DNA of 64,000 nt from DASYQD01 sp963846495 (GCA_963846495.1 CAWJWP010000017.1:372001-436000), one strand, 5' to 3'; numbered from the stretch's first letter, positions 44,892-54,881 are shown. The notes: a model not told the origin generated them from the sequence alone. A program made the numbers and translations.

Positions 44892-45710
44892 TTACTCGGT
44901 CCCCGGCATCCCCGGCATCGCCGGCACCAGCTCGGTGCGCTCGTAGCCCTTGGGCATGGCGAAGGCCGCGGCCGGCACCGCCTCCTCCTTCATGGCGGTG
45001 ACTTCCATCGTCGTCGTCGCCGTCGTCTCGCGGCCGCGCTGGTCCTTGCTCTTCGTCACCGTCACCACCTTGAGCGGCACGCCCTGGATCGACTTCGAGA
45101 CGTCGTTGGCGATCATCTCGTCGAGGTCGGCGATGCCGGTGCTGGGCGGCTCGCGTCGCAGCCAGGCGCCGAAGCCGCGGTCGCTCAGCTCGGTCGTCGC
45201 CCAGGTGTCGGTGACCGTCTCGTTGTGGCTCGACTGTCCCATCCCCATCACCTTGATCTCGGAGTCGTAGGCGGTGCGGAAGCGATAGTGAGTGGTCTTG
45301 TAGCCGAGGATCGCCGGCCCCGCCTCCTCGCCGAGCTTCTCCACCTTCTGGTTGGAGAAGCTGATCTTCACCATCGCGCCCATCCCCTTGAGCATGGCGC
45401 CGGCGCCGGCGACGACGGCGCCGAGGTCGAAGGGCGAGTAGGTCTTCTCGTCGGGGTTGACGAGGTAGAGCGTCTGGCCGCCGTCGTTGGTGAGCAGGTA
45501 GGTGCCCTCGCCGAGGATCGGGTTGTCGCTCTCGGCGAACGTCACCTTGGCGTTGTCGCCGTCGACCCAGGCCTCGACCTCCATCGACTGTCCCTGCCCC
45601 TGCGCGGCGTCGGTCTTGGTGGTGGCGCGGTAGTGGATGCCGGCCTGCGCCGGCGCGGCGAGCGCGGCGGCGACGAGAGCGGAGCAAGCGAAGGCGGTGA
45701 GCTGCTTCAT
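44892..45710 (-). CDS. Exported DUF4412-like protein
   Basis: A 272-residue exported protein. A signal peptide (FACSALVAAALAAPAQA) is followed by GIHYRATTKTDAAQGQGQSM, then VEAWVDGDNAKVTF and GTYLLTNDGGQTLYLVNPDE. These are features of DUF4412/LolA-like beta-rich proteins that adopt a lipoprotein-carrier-type fold. The C-terminus is Met/Pro-rich (MPKGYERTELVPAMPGMPG). GGAGG lies seven bases before the ATG at 45710. The function is unknown; the substrate of such folds is usually hydrophobic. It is the only gene in its unit, 50 bases after the end of the upstream minus-strand gene. Confidence 0.72.
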   Translation of the reverse strand: MKQLTAFACSALVAAALAAPAQAGIHYRATTKTDAAQGQGQSMEVEAWVDGDNAKVTFAESDNPILGEGTYLLTNDGGQTLYLVNPDEKTYSPFDLGAVVAGAGAMLKGMGAMVKISFSNQKVEKLGEEAGPAILGYKTTHYRFRTAYDSEIKVMGMGQSSHNETVTDTWATTELSDRGFGAWLRREPPSTGIADLDEMIANDVSKSIQGVPLKVVTVTKSKDQRGRETTATTTMEVTAMKEEAVPAAAFAMPKGYERTELVPAMPGMPGTE

Positions 45711-45760
45711 CGTTCCTCCGGTGCGTGTCGTGGTGTGTGCGTTCGCGTTGTGCGTCGCGG

Positions 45761-47177
45761 TCAGGGATGCTCGAGCGGCAGGCCGGCGCGCTTCCAGGCG
45801 CCCATGCCACCCGTCACGTTGAGAACGTCGTTGCGCCCGGCGCGTTGCAAGAAACTGGCGACGGCGGTCGAGCGGTAGCCGCCGCCACAGGTTATCGCCA
45901 GCGGGCCGGGTGGCAGCTCGTCGAGGCGCTGCGGGACGAGGCCGCCCATGAGGTGGTGCGCGCCGGCGACGTGCCCCTGCGCCCACTCGTTCGCGGCGCG
46001 CACGTCGAGCACGGTCGGCGTGTCGCCGTTCGCGCTCGCGACCTGCGTCGCGAGCTCGGCGACCGAGAGCTGCGGCAGCGTGGCTTGCGGGAAACCGTGC
46101 TCGATCCACCGCTGCATGCCGCCTTCGAGATATCCCTCGACGCGGTCGAACCCGACGCGCACGAGCGCGCGCACCGCCGGCTCGAGTTGTTCATCGGCGT
46201 CGGCGACGAGCAGTAGCGGCCGGTCGTAGGGCACCAGCCAGGCGGCCCACGTCGATAGCGAGCCGCCCTCGACGCCGATGCCCAGCGCGCCGGGCACGTG
46301 GCCGCCGCCGAAGGCGAGCTGATCGCGCAGGTCGACGACGACGTGCGCGCCGTCCTCGGCGAGCTCGCGGAAGCGCGGCGCCGGCAGCGGGTGCAAACCG
46401 GGCAGCCCGCCGAGCAGTGGCGGCCCCTTCGCGTTGAGCTCCTTCATACGCAGGTAGTAGGGCGGGAAGGGCGGCGAGCTGGCGAGGATGCGCTCGACGA
46501 ACGCTTCCTCGGTGAGCTGCGGGGCGAGGTAAGGATTGCCGAGTCGCTGAGCGCCGAGCGTGGAGAACGGTTGACTGCTCATGCCGGCGCCGCACATCGA
46601 GCCGGCGCCGTGGCCCGGATAGATCTCGAGCCCGTCGGGCAGTCCGGCGAGCTTCTCGCGCACGCTCCTGAACAGAGTGCGGGCGAGCTCGTGCTTCGCC
46701 TCCTCGCCGAGGAGGTCGGGCCTACCTAGCGAGCCGACGAAGAGGAAGTCGCCGGTGAGCGCCGCAATCGGCTCGGCGGCGGAGCGCGTCGCGTCGTAGA
46801 CGAGGAACGAGAGATGTTCGGGCGTGTGCCCCGGCGTGTGGAGCGCGACGAGACGCACGGCGCCCAGCTCGACGGCGTCTCCTTCGTGCATCGGCGCGTG
46901 CGGATACGACACCTCGTAGCGCTCGCCCTCGTCGTGCGCCGAGAGATGCAGCTTCGCACCCGCTGCGCTCCGCGAGCTCGCGCGCGCCGGAGGCGAAGTC
47001 GGCGTGCACGTGCGTCTCCAGCACGTTGGTGATCGCGAGCCCGCGCGCCGCCGCCCAGTCGACGTAGACGTCGACGTCGCGCCGCGGGTCGACGACGGCC
47101 ACCTTCGCCGCCGCTTCGTCGCCGACGGCATACGAGTACTGCGACAAGCCGCGGTCTTCGAAGCGCTCGAGCAGCAT
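45761..47177 (-). CDS. MBL-fold hydrolase with two rhodanese domains (persulfide dioxygenase-like), one frameshift
   Basis: About 471 codons. The N-terminal metallo-beta-lactamase domain has NVLETHVHADFASGA, HTPGHTPEHLSF and ALTGDFLFVGSLGRPDL, as in ETHE1-type persulfide dioxygenases. A first rhodanese domain lacks the active-site Cys (LLLVADADEQL). The second has the loop CGGGYRST with the catalytic Cys. This MBL/pseudo-rhodanese/rhodanese order is that of CstB-like proteins, which oxidise persulfides and release thiosulfate. The frame breaks near 46965: ELAERS continues correctly as AAGAKLHLSAHDEGER one frame over, consistent with a single-base error. The ATG at 47177 is divergent from the beta-CASP gene with 29 bases between them. 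Confidence 0.85.
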
Positions 47178-47206
47178 CGGCCGCGAAACTGTAGCAGCCG
47201 GTTAGG

Positions 47207-48610
47207 ATGCCCCTCATGACCGACGTCACCTTCCTCGGCGCCTGCGGCACCGTCACTGGCAGCATGACGCTCATCAGCATCGGCGAGCGGCGGCTGCTCG
47301 TCGACTGCGGCATGTTCCAGGGCGGGCTCGACCTCGAGCAGCGCAACCGCGAGCCCTTTCCCTTCGAGCCCCAGGACCTCGACGCGGTGGTGCTCACTCA
47401 CGCGCACCTCGACCACAGCGGCCGGCTACCGCTCCTCGCGCTGCGCGGCTACCGCGGCCCGATCTACTGCAGCAAACCGACGCGTGGGCTCACCGCCCTC
47501 GTGCTGCGCGACGCCGCCAAGCTGCAGGAAGAAGAAGCGAGCTTCGCGCGCCGCAAGGGCTTCAGCCGCCACGCCGAGCCGCAGCCGCTCTACCGCGACG
47601 AGGACGCCCGCCAGGCGCTGAAGCAGATCCACCGCGTCGCCTTCGACGAGGCGTTCGAGCCGCTGCCGGGCGTGTCGGTGCGACTGCGCCGCGCGGGCCA
47701 CTTGCTCGGCGCCGCCAGCGTCGAGCTCGCCGCCAAGGGCAGCGACGGCGAGCGCCACCGCTGGTGCTTCTCCGGCGACGTCGGGCGCTACGGCGTTCCC
47801 ATCCTGCACGACCCCGAGCCGCCGCTCGACTTCCCGGAGACGGTGCTCCTCGAGTCGACCTACGGCGATCGCCTGCATCCGCAAGGCGACGCCGAAGCGG
47901 CGCTAGCCACGGCGATCGAAGAGACCTTCGCTCGCGGCGGCGTCGTGCTCATCCCCGCTTTCGCGCTCGGCCGCTCGCAGGACCTGCTCTACCACCTCGC
48001 CAAGCTCGCCGACGCCGGCAAGCTGCCCGCCGACCGCGTCTTCCTCGACAGCCCGATGGCGCTCGGCGCTACCGACCTCTACAAAGAGTTCCCCGCCGAG
48101 CACGACGAGGACCTCGCGGCGCTCGTCGACGCCGACAAGAGCCCGTTCGCCCTCGAGCGCTTCGGCCGCTGCCGCACACGCCAGGAGTCGCAGGCGCTCA
48201 ACCACCGCGAGCAGATCGTCGTCATCGCCGGCAGCGGCATGGTCAACGGCGGCCGCATCCTCCACCACCTGCAGCACCGCCTCCCCGACCCGCGCAACAT
48301 GGTGCTCATCGTCGGCTTCCAGGCCGCCGGCACGCGCGGCCGCGCCCTCCTCGACGGCGCGCAGACACTGAGCATTCACGGCCAGGCGGTGCCCGTGCGC
48401 GCCGAAGTGCGGCGCCTCGAGATGCTCTCCGCCCACGGCGACCGCGACGAGCTGCTGCGCTGGGGCCGCGCCCTCCCCGCCCCGCCGCGCCGCGTCTTCC
48501 TCAACCACGGCGAAGACCCCGCCCGCGCCGCCCTCGCCCGCGCCTTGCAGACCGAGCTCGGCTGGCCCCTCGCCGAGCTGCCGGCGCACGGGCAGCGCGT
48601 GCCGTTCTAG
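47207..48610 (+). CDS. MBL-fold beta-CASP ribonuclease/nuclease
   Basis: A 467-residue cytoplasmic metallo-beta-lactamase nuclease of the beta-CASP (CPSF73-like) family. The metal-binding motif VVLTHAHLDHSGRLPLL is near residue 60. FSGDVGRYGVPILHDPEP supplies the Asp ligand. The beta-CASP segment has ESTYGDRLH and IPAFALGRSQDLLY, and the C-terminal RMMBL part has GFQAAGTRGRALL and MLSAHGDRDELL. Proteins of this subfamily are RNA endo/exonucleases. A second possible start is ATG 47216. The last 13 codons and stop (48571-48610) are exactly repeated at 53475-53514, marking the edge of the inserted TIR-nSTAND-WD40 module, so the coding end is preserved despite the insertion. Confidence 0.92.
   Translation: MPLMTDVTFLGACGTVTGSMTLISIGERRLLVDCGMFQGGLDLEQRNREPFPFEPQDLDAVVLTHAHLDHSGRLPLLALRGYRGPIYCSKPTRGLTALVLRDAAKLQEEEASFARRKGFSRHAEPQPLYRDEDARQALKQIHRVAFDEAFEPLPGVSVRLRRAGHLLGAASVELAAKGSDGERHRWCFSGDVGRYGVPILHDPEPPLDFPETVLLESTYGDRLHPQGDAEAALATAIEETFARGGVVLIPAFALGRSQDLLYHLAKLADAGKLPADRVFLDSPMALGATDLYKEFPAEHDEDLAALVDADKSPFALERFGRCRTRQESQALNHREQIVVIAGSGMVNGGRILHHLQHRLPDPRNMVLIVGFQAAGTRGRALLDGAQTLSIHGQAVPVRAEVRRLEMLSAHGDRDELLRWGRALPAPPRRVFLNHGEDPARAALARALQTELGWPLAELPAHGQRVPF
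48571..48610 (+). repeat. 40-bp direct repeat, left copy (att-like)
   Basis: This copy encodes the end of the beta-CASP protein (AELPAHGQRVPF and stop). It begins CGCCGAGCTG and ends GCCGTTCTAG. It is identical over 40 bases to 53475-53514; the bases on either side differ (T versus G before, C versus G after), so the repeat is exactly 40 bases. It forms the left boundary of the 4.9-kb insert. Confidence 0.95.
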
Positions 48611-48651
48611 CGGATCGACGCAGCGGGAGCCCATTGCTCCGACGGAGATGG

Positions 48652-48676
48652 TCACCCCCACACCACGTGGGGGTGA
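48652..48676. terminator. Hairpin at the left end of the insert
   Basis: TCACCCCCAC and GTGGGGGTGA form a perfect 10-base stem with loop ACCAC. It lies 41 bases beyond the beta-CASP stop and about 115 bases beyond the end of the convergent WD40 gene, so it can serve both as terminator. Confidence 0.55.
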
Positions 48677-48791
48677 GTGATCGCCGCGCCGAGGCCGAGG
48701 CAGCAGCAGAAGCCGGCGGCGCCGGGAACGAAAGCTCACGACCGCGACATACGCATCGGAGCCGTTCCTGGTCGTGCGGGCTGCTGATGCG

Positions 48792-51700
48792 TCAGCGCCA
48801 AAAGGCGAAGTGCGACCACCACGGCTTGGGCTCGACGAACGGTGCGCACACGTCCTCGCCCTCGCGGCTGGCGAGGAGGGGCGCCGCTTGGACGTCGGCT
48901 GGGGTTAGCAGACGCGCGGCAATGCGCTGGACGTTGCGGCCTGTCTTCGGGTCTCGGCCGTGACCCACGAGCCCTGGAGCTTCTCCCGACAAACCGTCTC
49001 GGGCAGTGAGAGCGGCTCCGCCTTCGCCCAATCGCCCGGTCCCATCAGCCAACGGACGTCCCACACGCGGGCCGTCTGGTCGGATGCGGTGACAATGCGG
49101 CCGCCGTCCGGCGAGAAGACCGCTGATCTCACGAAGCCTCGATGACCTTGGAGAGGGACGCTGTTCCAGGAACCGTCCAGGCCTCGGCTCCACACCCGAG
49201 CGGTCTGGTCCTGGGATGCGGTGACGATGCGGCCGCCGTCCGGCGAGAAGGCCGCCGAGCTAACCCAACCTCCATGCCCTTGGAGAACGACGCTGTTCCA
49301 GGAACCGTCCAGGCCTCGGGTCCACACCCGGGCGGTCTTGTCCTGGGATGCGGTGACGATGCGGTCGCCGTCCAGTGAGAAGGCTGCCGAGAGAGACAGA
49401 GTCTTGATGCCCTTGGAGGGAGATGCTGTGCCAGGAGCCGTTGTGGCCTCGACTCCACACGCGGGCGGCCTCGTCCCTCTGGGTACGGTGACGATGCGCT
49501 CGCCGTCCGGCGAGAACGCCGCCGAGCCGACCCAGCCTAGATGCCCCTTTAGAGGGACGCTTTTCCAGGAGCCGTCCAGGCCTCGGCTCCACACACGCAC
49601 GATCTTGTCCGGGGATGCGGTGACAATGCGGTCGCCATCCGGCGAGAAGACCGCTGAGTAGACGGGGTCTTGATGCCCTACGAGAGGGATGCTCTTCCAA
49701 GAGCCTTCCTGGCCTCGGCTCCACACACGGGCGGTGTTGTCCGCAGAGGCGGTGACGATGCGGTCGCCGTCCGGCGAGAAGACTGCCGAGTAGACCGATT
49801 CTTGATGCCCTTCGAGGAGGACGCTGTTCCAGGAGCCGTCCCGTCGTCGGCTCCAAACGCGGGCGGTGGTGTCGCTGGATGCGGTGACGATGCGGTTGCC
49901 GTCCGGCGAGAAGGCCGCCGAATCGACGGGGCCGAGATGCCCTTCGAGGGCGACGCTGTGCCAACGGCCGTCCTGACCCTGATCCCACACGCGGGCGGTG
50001 AAGTCCCTGGACCCGGTGACAATGCGGTCGCTGTTCGGCGAGAAGGCCGCTGAATCGATGGTGCCGAGATGCCCTTCGAGGGCGACGCTGTGCCAGGAGC
50101 TGTCTTGGCCTCCTCTCCAAACGCGGGCGGTCTTGTCCCTGGATGCGGTGACGATGCGGTCACCGTCGGGCGAGAAGGTCGCCGAGAAGACGGCTGCTTG
50201 ATGTCCTTGGAGGGGGAAGCTGCTCCAGGAGCCGTCCTGATCTCGGCTCCACACCCGGGCGGTACCGTCCAAAGATGCGGTGACGATGCGGTCGCCATCC
50301 GGCGAGAAGGCGGCCGAGAAGACGTTTTCTCGATGCCCTTGAAGGGGGACGCCATGCCAGGAGCCCTCTTGGTCTCGGCTCCACACGCGGGCTGTCTTGT
50401 CCACGGATGCGGTGACGATGCGGTTGCCATCCGGTGAGAATGCCGCCGAGAAAACGTGTGCTTCATGCCCCTGGAGGGACACACTGTGCCAGGAGCCGTC
50501 TTGATCTCGGCTCCACACGCGCGCTGTTTTGTCGTCGGATGCGGTCGCGATGCGTTCACCGTCCGGCGAAAAGGCCGCCGAGTCGACGTAATCGAGATGC
50601 CCTTGGAGGGAAACGCTATGCCAGGAGTCGTCCGAGCCTCGGCTCCACACGCGGGCAGTGTTGTCGCTGGATGTGGTGACGATGCGGTCGCCATCCGGCG
50701 AGAAGACCGCCGAATAGACAGAGTCTTGGTGGCCTTGGAGAGGGACGATGTACCAGGAGCCGTCCGGGCCTCGGCTCCACACGCGGGCAGTGTTGTCTCT
50801 GGATGCGGTGACGATGCAGTCACCGCTCGGCGAGAAAGCCGCCGAGTTCACGTCGGATCGATGCCCTCGGAGGACGACGCTGCGCCAGCGGCCGTCCGGC
50901 CCTCGGCTCCACACGCGAGCGGTCCTGTCGATCGATCCGGTGACGATGACGTTACCGTCCGGCGAGAAGGCGGCCGAGTTGACGGAGTTTCGATGCCCTT
51001 GGAGAAGGACGCTGTTCCAGGAGCTGTCCTTGGCTCGGCTCCACACGCGGGCGGTGTTGTCGTCGGATGCGGTGACGATGCGGTCGCTGTTCGGGGAGAA
51101 GGCCGCAGACCTTACCGAGCCATCGTGACCGGTGAGCTGAGCTTCAAACCGGGAGAAATGCGCCGCGTGACCCAGCAGAATACCGGCATCCACGGAGGAG
51201 GGAAGGAGCCACGAACCCTGGCTCGCCACCAGCGCGAGCCGCATGGCCCGGTCATGCTGATCATCTTCGAACGCATCCTTGGCAATGCCGGCGATCAATC
51301 TCGACCTCTGTTGCGCTAGATCCCGACGGCCAGCCACGACCAACCAGCCCGCCACGAGTGTGACGATCGCCACCGTCGTCAAGAGGATGCCGACCCGACG
51401 CTGCATGACGCGCTGGCGAGCCAGACGCTGCGCCTCGGCATCGCGCGCAGCATCCTCGGCATATCGGCAAGCCTCGAGATAGGCGCGCGGAGCGCCTTCG
51501 AAGGCCGCAGCGAAGTCCTCCTGGCGGGCGACCTTCTCGGCCTCTGCGAGACGGGCCCCGCGGTGAGCGAGCCAATCGGCGCCGCGGTCGTTCTGGCTCC
51601 AAGCGGAGGCGGCACGGGCGATCTCCTGCTGGGTCACCAGCGCCGCGCGCTCCTGGTCGTGCCAACGCCGCAGGGTCGGCCAGCGGCGGAGCAGCGCTTC

Positions 51701-53406
51701 GTGGGCTACCTCGATCACCGTCTCCTCGCCACGCCGGTCGGCCACGAGCAGACGCTGAGTAATCAGCCGGTCGATCAGCCCGCGTCCCGCTTCTGGAAGG
51801 TCGGCTCGCCGCGCCAGGCGGCGCACCGGCTCTCCGTTGGCCTCGTTGACGCCCATCAGGTGCGGCACGAAGGCACGCTTCAGGAGCGTTTCGCGCTCGG
51901 CCCCATCGGCGGGAATGCGCGGCGCGGCCTCGGGAGCGGCAAAAGCCTCGGCCACCGCGGCTTCGATCGAGCCCTGCACACCGCCGAGCGCTATGTAGTC
52001 GTCCAGGGTGAGCGCGCCGTCGCCGCCGTGCTCGTTGTAGAGCCTCTCGAGGGTGAAGCCGAGCAGCGGCAGCGCATCGACGCTCTGGGCGTTGGCGAGC
52101 AGGGCAGCGATCAGCCCGGCTTCGAGGGCCAGCGGCCGGCCGGCCTCGCTCACGCGCTCGGCCGGTCCCTCGATCACGCTGTGGTAGTCGGCCGCGGCGA
52201 AGGGCGGCAGGTTGAACGGGATCTGCGGCACGCTGGCCAGCGCTCCGGCGGCTGTAGCGGCTCATAAGCGTCCGAACGGATGGTGACCAGAGCGAGCGCC
52301 TCGGGGCCGTGACGCAGAACCTCCGCGAGCCGGAGGAGAATGAGGCTGGCTTCGGCGGTGCTGGTTTCGCCGGGGCGGTCGCTGCGGACTGTCGTGAACA
52401 GCTCCTCGGCTTGGTCGACCGGCAGGACGAGGGTGGGCAGTTTGGCGCCTTCCGGCAGGCCCCGCGCGGCGACCGCGCGGAGGTCGGCCAGCCGACGGAG
52501 GAAACCGGCGCCACCCGCCTCCAGATAGACGAAGAAGCAGCGGCGCACGAGACGGAAAGACGGCATTTCGGTGCGCCGTCTCCTTGCATGTGGAGCAGCT
52601 CTTCGTGCCCCACATCGCCGCTTCGCGCGGCCGGAGGACCGGCAGCGGCAGGAAACGGCGGTCGTCGCGGGCAAGCCGAGGCAGGAGGCCGGCGCGAAGG
52701 AAGGAAGACTTGCCGGACCCGGAGGCGCCGAGGAGGACGACGATGCACCGGCCACCGCGGTCGCGCAGATCGGCGAGATGGTCGCGGCGCGCACCAAGTC
52801 GGCGTCGCGGCCGAAGAAGACGCCGGCGTCGGGGACGTCGACCGGCTTCAAGCGGCGGTATGGCCGGCGCGGCGTCGTGCCGTCCGCCTCGTGCGCGAAG
52901 CCTGGGGCCGGCCAGGGGAAGCTCGCGTGTCGAAGCTGGTCAGCCGAGCCTCGGCGAGCCCGAGCCGCAGGCTCTCGAGCCCCTCGTGCGAGAAGCGGAC
53001 CTCCGTGGGGGCATAGTCGGGCGGGGGCGACACCGAATAGGTCTCGAAGCGCGAGCCGCGGGTGAGAAAGGCGAGCTGCCAGACGCCCCGCATCTCTGCG
53101 GGTACTTCATCGACCGCCGTGTCGTCGATGACGACGCGAAGAGAGGACGCTCCTGCTTGCGTGCCTCCGAGAATTCGGCAGTGCAATACCGCGACGCGAG
53201 CCAGGATCGGGAGAGGACGAATATGACGGCCTTACAGCGATGGGCGCTCTGCTGAAGGCGGTCAAGCCATCGCTGTCCCGAAACCAGGCCGCGATGCGGG
53301 TCGATGTCGAGAAAGAGATCATCCCAGCCGCGCGCGACCAACCAGTTCCGCAACGCCAACGCCTCGGCGTTATTCACGCTCGAATGGCTGATGAAGATAC
53401 GCGCCA
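48792..53406 (-). pseudogene. TIR-nSTAND1 NTPase-WD40 repeat protein, multiply frameshifted
   Basis: The pieces together encode ~1,535 residues. They begin with a TIR domain (MARIFISHSSVNNAEALALR; FVLSRSWLASRYCTAEFSEA). A nSTAND1 region follows, with VFFGRDADLV, P-loop LLGASGSGKSSFLRAGL (52709-52729 within), LARDDRRFLPLPVLRP and Walker B-type LPTLVLPVDQAEELF. Next come the STAND helical region (LIDRLITQRLLVADRRGEE), a membrane-like helix (VGILLTTVAIVTLVAGWLVV), 16 WD40 repeats and the tail LLASREGEDVC. Such TIR/STAND/WD40 proteins are sensor-effector ATPases, and TIR domains typically consume NAD+. Frame changes occur near 53145, 52920, 52785, 52600, 52240, 49480, 49395 and 48960. The stretch 48905-52231 is otherwise open. 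Decay and sequence error cannot be separated here. Confidence 0.82.
49046..51135 (-). repeat. Sixteen tandem 132-bp WD40 units
   Basis: The C-terminal half of the TIR-nSTAND gene is a tandem array of 44-residue WD40 units (consensus QGHxxxVxSAAFSPDGDRIV then TASxDxTARVWSRGxDGSW). Successive units are 132 bases apart (for example the GATGCGG anchor at 49083, 49215 and 49347) and nearly identical at DNA level. Variation concentrates at the three residues after GH and two or three other fixed positions. Unit 13 contains a 2-base and then a 1-base insertion that restore frame after about 85 bases. The array would form two or more propellers. It is not CRISPR: there are no spacers and it is protein-coding. 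Confidence 0.93.
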
Positions 53407-53474
53407 TGCGATCTGGGCTCTCGCGGCCCTTGAGTCCCCTTCGGGTTGGCTCGAATACGAAGAAACCTACAAAG

Positions 53475-53514
53475 CGCCGAGCTGCCGGCGCACGGGCAGC
53501 GCGTGCCGTTCTAG
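53475..53514 (+). repeat. 40-bp direct repeat, right copy (att-like)
   Basis: An exact copy of 48571-48610. Here it is non-coding, lying 54 bases before the GTG start of the phospholipase D gene and 68 bases upstream of the TIR gene start. It forms the right boundary of the insert. Confidence 0.95.
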
Positions 53515-53567
53515 GCCTGCTCGGCCGGCGCGGAGCGGACGCGATCCGGCTGCTACAGTCCCGGCGC

Positions 53568-54881
53568 GTGTCCGCGCTGCCCGTTCGTTCCGAGCCTCCG
53601 CCCGCGACGCCCAAGCCTCGTTCGCTGAAGGCGTTCCTGCGCCCGCTGCCCGGGCGGAAGCTGCCGCGCGAGCTCAAGCCGCTGAAGGTGGGGCGGCTGG
53701 CGCGGGCGCTGCCGGGCGGGGTGCGCGATCCCGGGTTCGCGGCGCTGCTGTCGCGCATCGACGGCGGGGCGCCGATCCGCGGCGGTAATCGCTACGAGGT
53801 GTACTGCGACGGCGAGCAGGCGACGCGGTCGATGCTCGCCGCCATCGACGCGGCGCGCGAAGAGGTGCTGGTCGAGTTCTACATCTTCACCGACGACTCG
53901 ACCGGCAAGCGCTTCGCGCAGGCGCTCACCCGGGCGAAGAAGCGCGGCGTGTGCGTGTACGTGCTCGCCGACGCCATCGGCTCGTTCAAGACCGCCGCCA
54001 CGTTCTGGAAGCAGATGGAGGCCGACGGCATCGAGGTGCACCTCTTCCACCGCCTCTTCCCCGACCTCTGGTGGCAGGCCTTCCGCGACCACCGCAAGAT
54101 CCTCGTCATCGACCGCAAGGTGGGCTTCACCGGCGGCATGAACATCGCCGACGAGTACTCCACCTTCTCGCGGCGCAAGAAGCACATCGCGCCCGGCGCC
54201 ATGCGCGACACTCACATGCGCGTCGAGGGGCCGATCGTCTGGGACCTCGCCGTCGTCTTCGCCGAGGGCTGGGATCACGTCGGTGGCAAGAAGCTGCCGA
54301 TGACCCCGCCGCCGCCCGTCGACGGGCAGGAGCCGGCGCGCTCGCTGGTGCTCGACTCGCGGCCCGGGCGCGGCCACGTCGAGACCGCCGCCACCCTCGC
54401 CGCCATCGCCGCCGCCGCCAACCAGACCTTGTGGCTCACCAACGCCTACTTCGCTCCCGGCCGCAAGGCGGTGGCGATCCTCGGCCACGCGGCGCGCCGC
54501 GGCGTCGACGTGCGGCTGCTGCTCGCCGGCAAGACCGACGTGCAGATCCTGCTCCACGCCGGACACGGCTGGTACTCTCGCCTCCTGCGCAAGGGAGTGC
54601 GGATCTTCGAGTACCAGCGCGCGCTGCTGCACGCCAAGACCCTGGTCGCCGACGGCTACGTGTCCGTCATCGGCTCGACCAACCTCGACTTCCGCTCCTT
54701 CCAGTTCAACGCCGAGTGCAACGTGGTGACCTTCGACGAGGAGGTGGGCGGCACGCTGGCCAAGATCTTCGAGGATGACCTGCGCGACAGCACCGAGGTG
54801 AAGCCCTGGGAGTGGCGGCGCCGCGGCATGCGCCACCGCCTCAAGGACCGCTTCGCCGGCATGCTGACGCCGTTTCTCTGA
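53568..54881 (+). CDS. Phospholipase D-family protein (cardiolipin synthase-like)
   Basis: A 437-residue protein with two HKD motifs: FRDHRKILVIDRKVGFTGG near residue 180 and LLHAKTLVADGYVSVIGSTN near residue 355. This is the two-domain layout of cardiolipin synthases, which transfer phosphatidyl groups between two phosphatidylglycerols. No N-terminal membrane helices are visible; instead there is a basic Pro-rich ~55-residue lead, as in ClsB-type enzymes. The GTG at 53568 is inferred as start because the long frame upstream crosses the 40-bp repeat and TIR gene. The insert sits directly upstream and may have separated this gene from its original promoter region. RNase HII follows after 19 bases. 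Confidence 0.88.
   Translation: MSALPVRSEPPPATPKPRSLKAFLRPLPGRKLPRELKPLKVGRLARALPGGVRDPGFAALLSRIDGGAPIRGGNRYEVYCDGEQATRSMLAAIDAAREEVLVEFYIFTDDSTGKRFAQALTRAKKRGVCVYVLADAIGSFKTAATFWKQMEADGIEVHLFHRLFPDLWWQAFRDHRKILVIDRKVGFTGGMNIADEYSTFSRRKKHIAPGAMRDTHMRVEGPIVWDLAVVFAEGWDHVGGKKLPMTPPPPVDGQEPARSLVLDSRPGRGHVETAATLAAIAAAANQTLWLTNAYFAPGRKAVAILGHAARRGVDVRLLLAGKTDVQILLHAGHGWYSRLLRKGVRIFEYQRALLHAKTLVADGYVSVIGSTNLDFRSFQFNAECNVVTFDEEVGGTLAKIFEDDLRDSTEVKPWEWRRRGMRHRLKDRFAGMLTPFL

Larger units (their letters stand above)
48611..53514. mobile_element. Putative 4.9-kb integrated module carrying one TIR-nSTAND-WD40 gene
   Basis: The segment lies between two exact 40-bp direct repeats and contains one large minus-strand gene and a hairpin, nothing else recognisable. 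Removing it would join the beta-CASP stop directly to the leader of the phospholipase D gene. Its base composition is lower in G+C than its neighbours (hand counts of single lines: about 63% at 49681-49740 versus about 80% at 47401-47460). Re-creating a gene's 3' end at the junction is how tyrosine-recombinase islands integrate, but no recombinase, transposase or terminal inverted repeat is visible. The mobilising machinery, if any, must act in trans, or the duplication arose by another route such as recombination. Confidence 0.55.

Noticed and set aside
49046..51135. Possible CRISPR array because of the regular repeats
   Set aside because: The period is 132 bases with no unique spacers, and the repeats encode WD40 units in one frame.
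49670..51319. Several plus-strand frames of 80-290 codons across the WD40 region
   Set aside because: They are repetitive mirror translations of the WD40 units and have no independent homology or start signals.
48611..53514. Classical insertion sequence or transposon explanation for the insert
   Set aside because: A 40-base target duplication is too long for usual transposases, and no transposase gene or terminal inverted repeat was found.
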